Positions 53,422 to 64,000 of a stretch of DNA of 64,000 bases are shown here, in pieces. The notes under the pieces are model-generated. The model made no database searches and was not told where the DNA came from. It saw only the letters and a program-made list of their open reading frames with translations. Origin of the DNA: Salinibacterium sp. M195 (GTDB lineage: Bacteria; Actinomycetota; Actinomycetes; Actinomycetales; Microbacteriaceae); contig NZ_CP040814.1 in NCBI RefSeq assembly GCF_019443965.1, positions 2,480,001 through 2,544,000 on the forward strand, given 5' to 3'. The position numbers were made by a program, and so were the translations under genes. Each line of letters begins with the position of its first letter. The stretch's first letter is position 1.

Positions 53422-54327
53422 CTACCTCTCGTTCGCATCGGACATATTGTGTTTCAGTACTGCTGGCTGTCGCAATCCCAGAATCGCTTCCGCCATGCGT
53501 ACTGCCGCCACGCTCTCGGTTACTTCGTGAACTCTGACCACCCGGGCGCCGCTCAGTACGCAGGCCACAGCAGCAGCGATGGAGCCCTCCAGTCGTGCTG
53601 ACTTTGGTCGGTCGAGCACTTCACCGATGAAATCCTTATTCGACAGTGCCACCAACGTCGGCAGTCCGAGCGCGGTGATGACGTCTAATCGACGGGTCAA
53701 TTCGAGGCTGTGGAGTGTGTTCTTGTTGAGGTCGTGGCCAGGATCAACAAACAGCCGTGACTCCGGAATACCTGCCGCTCGCGCGATCTCGACTTTGGCG
53801 GCGAGAAAGTCGCGCACTTCGGAGGCGACATCCGTGTATTCGGGACGCGCAAACTGGGTGCGGGGTTGAGCTCGAGAATGCACGATCACCAGCGAGGCTT
53901 CGCTTTCGGCTACTACGGCGGCAAGTTCAGGATCACTAAGCCCAGTGGTGTCGTTGATCACTGTTGCTCCCGCGTCAATACTGCGACGAGCAACCTCGGC
54001 ATGAAAAGTATCGACCGAGATGACGACGTCGGACTTGTGCCGCAGGGCCTGCACCACAGGCACCACGCGTGCTGCTTCCTCGTCGACGCTTAACGGTTCC
54101 CCCGGAGCGAAGGGCACTCCACCGATGTCAACCCAGTCTGCGCCGTGCTCGACTGCGCGCAACGCTGCGGCCACCGCGTCCTCGAGCGCAAAATTTGTGC
54201 CAGCGTCGTAGAAAGAATCAGGCGTGCGATTCACGATCGCCATGATTGCGACTTGGCGAGAAAAGTCGAAGACTCGCTCTCCGATGGTGCGGTGGGGATC
54301 CCGAAGCGGCGGGAGCGCAAAACTCAT
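53422..54327 (-). CDS. Dihydropteroate synthase-like protein (FolP2 type)
   Basis: 301 residues from ATG 54327; a TTG at 54357 would extend it by ten. The TIM barrel begins VAIMAIVNRTPDSFYDAG, the wording of the FolP2 branch (canonical FolP has NVTPDSF). The next loop is DIGGVPFAPGEPLSVDEE where canonical enzymes read GGESTRPG. The region FVDPGHDLNKNTLHSLEL and SNKDFIGEV fit the family. In mycobacteria FolP2 is reported not to support dihydropteroate synthesis, so folate function is not assured here. It is coupled to the RibD-like gene. Confidence 0.85.
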   Translation of the reverse strand: MSFALPPLRDPHRTIGERVFDFSRQVAIMAIVNRTPDSFYDAGTNFALEDAVAAALRAVEHGADWVDIGGVPFAPGEPLSVDEEAARVVPVVQALRHKSDVVISVDTFHAEVARRSIDAGATVINDTTGLSDPELAAVVAESEASLVIVHSRAQPRTQFARPEYTDVASEVRDFLAAKVEIARAAGIPESRLFVDPGHDLNKNTLHSLELTRRLDVITALGLPTLVALSNKDFIGEVLDRPKSARLEGSIAAAVACVLSGARVVRVHEVTESVAAVRMAEAILGLRQPAVLKHNMSDANER

Positions 54328-54396
54328 ACTCCCTATACTGGGCGACAATGCTGACAACCGCGTCGCAATTCACTCCACCGAACGGAGCGCCCACAA

Positions 54397-54822
54397 GTGA
54401 CACAGGTGAGAATCGCCCGAATCTACGAGTCAGCGAGCAGTGAGGACGGCTATCGGATGCTCGTCGATCGGCTTTGGCCGCGAGGCGTGAGTAAGACCGA
54501 TGCCGCACTAGACGAGTGGTGCAAAGATCTGGCGCCGAGCCAGAACCTGCGAACCTGGTGGAGCCACGACCCGGAATCGTTTGACGAGTTTACGGAGCGT
54601 TATCGCGCGGAACTTGACGAAAACGAACTGCTCTCGACGATCATGGAACGGCTCGAAACGCAGCCGCGCATCACTTTGCTGTACGCAGCCAAAGACCCCG
54701 CAGTCAATCACGCTTTAGTGTTGCGCGACTACCTCAGAGAACACTTCGGTGGCGGCAGTTCCGACCCCGGCATCTCGGACCCTGGCATCCAGGCCGACGG
54801 CAACGCTGCTGACGGCGGCTAG
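54397..54822 (+). CDS. DUF488-family protein
   Basis: 141 residues, GTG start. The core DUF488 motifs are IARIYESASSEDGYRMLVDRLWPRGVSK, DEWCKDLAPSQNLRTWW and ITLLYAAKDPAVNHALVLRDYL. The fold is small and found in many bacteria, with no confirmed function (some annotated as uroporphyrin-III methyltransferase-like in error). The last ~24 residues (GGGSSDPGISDPGIQADGN) are a low-complexity tail not seen in the core family. A 12-bp repeat follows the stop. Confidence 0.88.
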   Translation: MTQVRIARIYESASSEDGYRMLVDRLWPRGVSKTDAALDEWCKDLAPSQNLRTWWSHDPESFDEFTERYRAELDENELLSTIMERLETQPRITLLYAAKDPAVNHALVLRDYLREHFGGGSSDPGISDPGIQADGNAADGG

Positions 54823-54858
54823 GCCGACGTGCTTGCCGACGTGCGTGCCGACGAAGAA
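54823..54858. repeat. 12-bp tandem repeat after DUF488 stop
   Basis: Three units, GCCGACGTGCTT, GCCGACGTGCGT and GCCGACGAAGAA, follow the stop codon directly. The frame of DUF488 stays open beyond the stop until 54972, and similar GCCGACGGC sequence lies in the tail. The repeat seems to have spread across the stop. Confidence 0.6.
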
Positions 54859-54884
54859 GGCGCCCGCACGGCCGAGACTGCGAA

Positions 54885-55109
54885 CTATCCTGCGAGCAGC
54901 AGTACCCCGGCAACAAGGGAGGCTGCCGCGAGCACGAGTGCGACCGTCAGCAGCACAGCATGCACTCGGTAGAACGTGGTGGCCTTCCCCGCAGCATCGC
55001 GCGCACGCGGGTCAGCGCTCACTCGCTTGAAGAATCGCGGCCACGCGACAACGTTGAAAAGCGCACTGAGAAAAAGGACGATTGCGGCAAACAGCTCCAT
55101 GATGTTCAC
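54885..55109 (-). CDS. Small membrane protein, SCO4848-like
   Basis: 74 residues with two membrane helices (FAAIVLFLSALFNVVAWPRFF and FYRVHAVLLTVALVLAAASLVAGVLLL). A basic loop with KRVSADPRARDAAGKA lies between them. The pattern WPRF ... HAVL with two helices resembles the actinobacterial SCO4848 family of unknown function. It lies between repeat-rich segments and is convergent with DUF488. Function is unknown. Confidence 0.65.
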   Translation of the reverse strand: MNIMELFAAIVLFLSALFNVVAWPRFFKRVSADPRARDAAGKATTFYRVHAVLLTVALVLAAASLVAGVLLLAG

Positions 55110-55167
55110 AGCCTACGCCGCCGGAACGCACGCCCGAACCGGCGTCGTCATGACCCGCTCCAGCAAC

Positions 55168-55197
55168 CGTATCCGCATCCGCATCCGCATCCGCAGC
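55168..55197. repeat. Hexanucleotide repeat CGCATC
   Basis: Five successive 6-base units (CGTATC, CGCATC three times, CGCAGC) lie in the gap between the SCO4848-like and YigZ-like genes. Confidence 0.7.
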
Positions 55198-55235
55198 TGC
55201 GTCCGCACCATCACCTGGCATAGGACCATCTCCAG

Positions 55236-55271
55236 CACGAGCACGAGCACGAGCACGAACACGAACACGAA
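55236..55271. repeat. Hexanucleotide repeat CACGAG/CACGAA
   Basis: Three CACGAG units are followed by three CACGAA units, 42-78 bases before the YigZ-like start codon. Open frames here translate to Ser-Thr or Asn-Thr dipeptide runs and are not convincing genes. Confidence 0.75.
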
Positions 55272-55313
55272 CAGCGTGAGCGCCACCGGATCGTCCTGCG
55301 AGACAATGGGTAG

Positions 55314-55982
55314 ATGTTGGAGTTCACGTTACGCGGCGGGGTCAGCTCGTGGGCCGAAGCTGAAATCGAGGTGAAGCGGTCCCGTTTCCTCTGCCGCCTA
55401 GTGCGCGTGGATTCTGAAACCACGGCGCGCGATGTCATCGAAACTGCTCGCAGAATGCACTGGGATGCTCGGCACCATTGTTCTGCATTCGTGCTTGGTT
55501 CCGGCACTGAACCCGCTCAGGTGCGGCGCTCCAACGACGATGGTGAGCCTTCAGGCACAGCCGGCCGGCCGATGCTTGACGTGCTCAATGGACGCAACCT
55601 GATCGACTGTGTAGCCGTTGTCAGCCGTTATTTCGGGGGCACACTTTTGGGAACAGGCGGTCTCATCCGCGCCTATGCGGATGCGGTGGCAGTGGCGGTC
55701 GATAACGCCGCGGCTTCTCCGGGCCTCGTGCTGCGGCAGCATCGTGAGTTGTTTCGCCTGACTCTTGCTCATGCGGATGCTGGCAAGATCGAGGCCGAAC
55801 TCCGACAGCAAGGTGCCCTAGTGCTCGGCACCGAATACGGTAGCTCCGCTGTCATGACTCTCGCTGCCGGGCCCGCAGGCAACCAGGCGCTGTCTTCGCT
55901 GGTTGCCGACGCTACGGCGGGCGCACGGATGCTCGAGCCCCTGGGCTCGGAGTGGGTGGACGCAGCACTCCCTACGAAGTAG
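55314..55982 (+). CDS. YigZ/IMPACT family protein
   Basis: 222 residues. The N-terminal IMPACT domain contains VKRSRFLCRLVRVDSE, HHCSAFVLGSG, RSNDDGEPSGTAGRPMLDVL and the diagnostic CVAVVSRYFGGTLLGTGGLIRAYADAV (core RYFGG...GGL). A ferredoxin-like C-terminal domain follows. Bacterial YigZ proteins bind nucleic acid or ribosomes but lack a settled function. It is followed by the rRNA-operon terminator on the opposite strand. Confidence 0.92.
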   Translation: MLEFTLRGGVSSWAEAEIEVKRSRFLCRLVRVDSETTARDVIETARRMHWDARHHCSAFVLGSGTEPAQVRRSNDDGEPSGTAGRPMLDVLNGRNLIDCVAVVSRYFGGTLLGTGGLIRAYADAVAVAVDNAAASPGLVLRQHRELFRLTLAHADAGKIEAELRQQGALVLGTEYGSSAVMTLAAGPAGNQALSSLVADATAGARMLEPLGSEWVDAALPTK

Positions 55983-56069
55983 CGACTTCGGTCCCCGTCT
56001 GCATGTCCTACGCCGCACATGAGCGCAACGGTCGCTTGATCGTGGCGCTGGCTGTTGGGTGGTTAAAGC

Positions 56070-56103
56070 AAAATAGCCACACCCCGAAGGGTGTGGCTAT
56101 TTT
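56070..56103. terminator. Bidirectional terminator of the rRNA operon and the YigZ gene
   Basis: A perfect 15-bp stem (56070-56084 with 56089-56103) with a CGAA tetraloop starts with AAAA and ends with TTTT, so it works in both directions. It lies 11 bases beyond the 5S 3' end, closing the minus-strand rRNA operon. Confidence 0.92.
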
Positions 56104-56113
56104 ACAATTTAAG

Positions 56114-56231
56114 TCCGGCGGTGTCCTACTCTCCCACAAGGTCCCCCTTGCAGTACCATCGGCGCAGAGAGTCTTAGCTTCCGGGTTCGGAATGTAACCG
56201 GGCGTTTCCCTCTCGCTATGGCCGCCGAAAC
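56114..56231 (-). rRNA. 5S ribosomal RNA
   Basis: About 118 bases. The minus strand starts GTTTCGGCGGCCATAGCG and ends with GGAGAGTAGGACACCGCCGG; both ends pair (CGGCGG with CCGCCG). The loop CCGAACCCGGAAGCTAAG is typical of bacterial 5S. Ends are placed by eye and may shift by 1-3 bases. Confidence 0.95.
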
Positions 56232-56336
56232 ACTATTGATTTATGTATCAGTCTGGGCCAGAAACATGCTCTGACACTACCCCGAAGGATGGTGCCTAGC
56301 TGTGTTAGCTGGGCGCAGTTCCCGACCGTAAATCGG

Positions 56337-56357
56337 GAACCACAAAGTGGACGCGAG
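56337..56357. repeat. 3' arm of the predicted 23S processing stem
   Basis: This segment of the 23S-5S spacer is complementary to 59654-59674 upstream of 23S: 19 of 21 positions match, including a perfect 12-base block. One non-match is a G-U pair in RNA. It would form the long helix cut during 23S maturation. Confidence 0.75.
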
Positions 56358-56409
56358 AATTCTTCTCATTCACCATTCGACAGTCTAGGACTGCCCAGTG
56401 AGGTGGGGT

Positions 56410-61569
<5,160 letters not shown>

Positions 61570-62061
61570 TTTGATTGCACCAACAAGCCGAAGCCCACCG
61601 ATGCACATCTTGCGTTACCCGCACCCGGAATAGGGTGTCGAGGCAACAAGTTTGAAACTGACAGAACAAATCAATACTGACTTGCTTTGTTGTTTATATC
61701 TTTTTCCAAAGGAATCCGCTGCACCAGCAATCACGACCCGAAATGGGACGATCTCACTAAGCACAGTCGGGTTTTTGGCATTTGACATTGTGCACGCTGT
61801 TGAGTTCTCAAGGATCGGACGCTCCTGACCTCCACCGCAAAACGGCTTCACCCCAGGGCTTTCAAAACCTGTGTTGGCAACCCCCGCATAACTGCAGGAG
61901 GCAACCTGTCTAACTTACCAGCTTCAGCGCACTTGTCAAACCAGCAATTCCGCACCAGAACGGCACACAACAACTGACCAACACACGCAAAAAGCGGCAA
62001 GACATCCCACGACCCGAAACCGGAACCTACAAGAGGAACTCCGCGATCTGGCCGGACTAAA
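61570..62061 (-). other. rRNA operon leader
   Basis: About 490 bases between the distal promoter and 16S. The minus strand carries TTGAGAACTCAACAG (61797-61811), nearly the same as the spacer element TTGAGAACTACACAG. Such repeats in actinobacterial rrn leaders are linked to antitermination and processing. No protein gene is convincing here. Confidence 0.75.
61912..61939 (-). promoter_or_regulatory. rRNA promoter, proximal
   Basis: -35 TTGACA (61934-61939) and -10 TAAGTT (61912-61917), 16 bases apart on the minus strand. A consensus -35 with this -10 is typical of actinobacterial rRNA promoters. Confidence 0.72.
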
Positions 62062-62070
62062 ACTATACCA
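62062..62070 (-). promoter_or_regulatory. rRNA promoter, distal extended -10
   Basis: TGGTATAGT on the minus strand is an extended -10 (TGn before TATAGT). No clear -35 at 17 bases. It lies 145 bases upstream of the proximal promoter. The remaining 62071-62329 shows no further gene or clear signal. Confidence 0.45.
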
Positions 62071-62329
62071 GCTTTAGAGGATGGTGGCCCCCACTTGAGG
62101 CCGGAAACCTAGCAGCAAAACTGCCCGGGACTTCCGCACCTTTGGGGTGACAAGAAAGAACTTTACGTGCACATTCCGTTCGGCGCCAAACCGCCTCGCA
62201 TCCCGGGCGCGCCGAGGAAGGAAACCCTGCAAAACACTGAGATGAGAACGAGGTGCTGCGAGTGATCCATCCCTCGCTCCCCTCTCTATGGGAGGAGCGC
62301 GAAGAGCGAGGCTGCGACAAGATAGTTCC

Positions 62330-62815
62330 ATGCCCAGTTTCACCACACGCTCCGCTCGGCTCGACGACTCCAGAGAAGTCGCTTCCGTGCACACTCAGTC
62401 GTGGAAGGAAACCTATGCCGGGGTGTTCCCTGAACAAGCGTGGAGCGTCGAGTCGCGGGTGCGACGCGAGGCGATGTGGAACGAGTTACTGCTTGATGAG
62501 AACGTGACGACGGTGGTAGCGGAGATAGATCACCGGATTGTGGGGTTTGCGCACGCCGAACACAAGAGAGATGAGCCGACACTGCCCACGGAAGAACTCA
62601 AGATGATCTACGTTCTTGCTGAGGCACAGGGCACCGGCGCCGGGCAGGCGCTGATCGACGCGGCATTAGGTGGTGCAGCGGCGAGCGTCTGGGTTCTCGA
62701 ACACAATCCTCGAGCGCGTTCCTTTTACGCAAGGAACAGATTCATGCCTGATGGCACGGTGCGTGCGATGGACTTCAATCCGAACATCCGCGAACTTCGT
62801 CTCGTTCGTCGTTGA
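62330..62815 (+). CDS. GNAT acetyltransferase
   Basis: 161 residues from ATG 62330; an ATG at 62288 would add 14 residues. The acetyl-CoA motif region is MIYVLAEAQGTGAGQALIDAAL (core Q-x-x-G-x-G/A form GTGAGQ). It is followed by SVWVLEHNPRARSFYARNRFMPDG, usual for the GNAT fold. A substrate pocket resembling RimI or amine acetylation cannot be told. It is a monocistronic gene between the rRNA promoter and galE. Confidence 0.88.
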   Translation: MPSFTTRSARLDDSREVASVHTQSWKETYAGVFPEQAWSVESRVRREAMWNELLLDENVTTVVAEIDHRIVGFAHAEHKRDEPTLPTEELKMIYVLAEAQGTGAGQALIDAALGGAAASVWVLEHNPRARSFYARNRFMPDGTVRAMDFNPNIRELRLVRR

Positions 62816-62908
62816 ACTCGACAGGCCAATAGTCATACAATTGAGGTTGCTCGCATCGTGAGGAGCTGCAATCGCGGCTGAACCGCTGCCCAGACACAAG
62901 GAACAGCA

Positions 62909-63928
62909 ATGACTTGGATGGTAACCGGCGGCGCCGGCTATATAGGGGCGCATGTAGTGCGCGCGCTCATCAACGCCAACATGAATGCGGTCGTTGTCGA
63001 CGATCTCTCTAGCGGATTCGAGCGCTTCGTTCCCCACGGTGTGCCGTTCGTGAACGCGAATATCCTCGACACCAACGCCCTGGTGCAGGCCATGACCGAG
63101 CACAACGTCACTGGCGTCATCCACGTCGCCGGATTCAAATACGCCGGCGTCTCTGTGCAACGACCGCTGCACACCTACACACAGAACGTCACCGCCACGG
63201 TTTCTCTCCTCGAGGCTATGACACAGTGCGAAGTCGAGCAGATCGTGTTCTCCTCAAGCGCCGCTGTCTTCGGAACGCCAAACGTAGACCTGGTCACCGA
63301 AAACACCGAGAAAGCGCCGCTCTCCCCCTACGGAGAATCCAAGCTGATCGGCGAATGGCTACTGCGCGACCAAGCCATCGCTACTGGCCTTCGCCACACG
63401 TCACTGCGGTACTTCAACGTCGTCGGTTCCGGCGATCCTGCCGTTTACGACACCAGCCCGCACAATCTCTTTCCTCTCGTCTTCGAAGCTTTGGTCGCCG
63501 GAAAAACCCCGCGGATCAACGGAACCGACTATCCCACCCCCGACGGCACCAATGTTCGCGACTACGTGCACGTCGCCGACATCGCGGCCGCGCACGTCGC
63601 CGCCGCGCGCAGGCTCGAAGCGAACGACGTTATAGAAGCCGCCTACAACCTCGGCAGCGGCGACGGACTATCCGTTGCCCAAATCATGACCGCGGTCGCA
63701 ACCGTTACCGGCATCGGCTTCACCCCAGAACTTGCACCGCGTCGCCCCGGCGACCCACCTCGAATCGTGGCCAACGGTGACCTCGCCGCCCGCGACCTGG
63801 ACTGGAAAATGCGCTACACGGCAGAAGATATGGTTCGCAGCGCTTGGGAAGCACGCCTGCGTGCCGAAGACAGCAGTGCTGACAGCGCCGCTCCGATCGG
63901 CGCGACAGAAAAGGGAAGTGCAGAATGA
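62909..63928 (+). CDS. galE: UDP-glucose 4-epimerase
   Basis: 339 residues. NAD-binding motif VTGGAGYIGAHVVRAL, catalytic Tyr141-x3-Lys145 in LSPYGESKLIGEW with the Ser of FSSSAAVFG, and the late region LGSGDGLSVAQIM. It interconverts UDP-glucose and UDP-galactose for the Leloir pathway and for envelope glycans. The next gene overlaps by 4 bases and looks like galT, which supports the assignment. AAGGAAC precedes the ATG. Confidence 0.94.
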   Translation: MTWMVTGGAGYIGAHVVRALINANMNAVVVDDLSSGFERFVPHGVPFVNANILDTNALVQAMTEHNVTGVIHVAGFKYAGVSVQRPLHTYTQNVTATVSLLEAMTQCEVEQIVFSSSAAVFGTPNVDLVTENTEKAPLSPYGESKLIGEWLLRDQAIATGLRHTSLRYFNVVGSGDPAVYDTSPHNLFPLVFEALVAGKTPRINGTDYPTPDGTNVRDYVHVADIAAAHVAAARRLEANDVIEAAYNLGSGDGLSVAQIMTAVATVTGIGFTPELAPRRPGDPPRIVANGDLAARDLDWKMRYTAEDMVRSAWEARLRAEDSSADSAAPIGATEKGSAE

Positions 63929-64000
63929 GCTCGAAGATCACCAAGCGTCCCACCACCCTCGCCGATGGTCGAGAGCTGATCTACTTCGACGACGCCGACA
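63925..64000 (+). CDS. galT: Galactose-1-phosphate uridylyltransferase, N-terminal fragment (runs off window)
   Basis: Only 25 codons are visible. The start TKRPTTLADGRELIYFDDAD matches the opening of actinobacterial GalT proteins. The ATGA overlap with galE and the usual galE-galT neighbourhood support the call. GalT swaps UMP between UDP-glucose and galactose-1-phosphate. The His-Pro-His active site lies beyond the window, so this rests on the N-terminus and context. Confidence 0.7.
   Translation, partial: MSSKITKRPTTLADGRELIYFDDAD

Noticed and set aside
55168..55271. Possible CRISPR-like repeat array
   Set aside because: Units are 6 bases long and contiguous, without unique spacers; no cas genes are present.
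54976..55374. 132-residue open frame with Arg-Ile and Ser-Thr/Asn-Thr repeats
   Set aside because: Its repeats come from the hexanucleotide tracts; no start signal or family supports it.

Overview
The window reads as a chromosomal segment of a high-GC Gram-positive actinobacterium, most likely a member of the Microbacteriaceae or a close relative. Supporting signs are the fused 2-oxoglutarate decarboxylase/E2 protein (Kgd), GTP-dependent PEP carboxykinase, a GuaB1-type protein, the SigR/RsrA thiol-stress pair, DtxR/IdeR-type iron boxes, several apparently leaderless genes, and a 16S-23S-5S rRNA operon with actinobacterial features and no spacer tRNA. Genus cannot be fixed by eye. Nearly everything looks like vertically inherited housekeeping DNA. 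I see no transposase, integrase, phage module or CRISPR array.

Layout. 1-5 kb: tail of a peptide ABC ATPase, a transglutaminase-like protein, tRNA-Arg(CCG), an ArsR repressor divergent from an ArsO-like flavoprotein, a pentapeptide-repeat protein and a rhodanese. 5-16.5 kb: a RamB-like regulator divergent from pckG, an ECF sigma factor with an overlapping membrane protein, a TPM-domain protein followed by PspA, an arginase-family protein, a lipoprotein, a crotonase, an E3-like disulfide oxidoreductase and an HExxH protein. 16.5-28.5 kb: a SIP-domain protein behind an iron box, an amidase, a GntR(YtrA)-ABC operon, GNAT, ung, an MFS transporter, an SDR, a TetR-reductase operon, an acyltransferase and metY. 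28.6-38 kb: metX, a three-gene two-component locus with a kinase-like partner lacking catalytic motifs, and a leftward run of two CNNM/CorC-like membrane proteins, nnrD, a GT87-type protein and an MTH1187-type protein. 38-56 kb: guaB1, kgd, sigR-rsrA divergent from aroA-rsgA-hisN, a lipoprotein, a hydrolase-OsmC fusion, a siderophore-interacting protein behind a second iron box, a tandem glycine riboswitch in front of sdaA, a RibD-like reductase, a FolP2-like protein, DUF488, a small membrane protein and a YigZ-like protein. 56-61.6 kb: rRNA operon on the minus strand. 62.3-64 kb: GNAT, galE and the start of galT.

How parts work together. Carbon flow at the PEP/TCA node is represented by pckG (next to an acetate-type regulator) and kgd. 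Direct sulfhydrylation of O-acetylhomoserine is encoded by metX and metY. Oxidative and thiol stress is covered by SigR/RsrA and the OsmC fusion; envelope stress may be covered by PspA/TPM and possibly the ECF pair. Iron-dependent control is suggested by two boxes in front of two SIP genes. Serine deamination appears to be driven by glycine through a tandem riboswitch.

No obviously new multi-gene system stands out. The best leads are the kinase/kinase-like/regulator trio, the glycine riboswitch on sdaA, the stand-alone SIP C-terminal domain with its own iron box, and the arsR-arsO pair with no transporter or reductase nearby.
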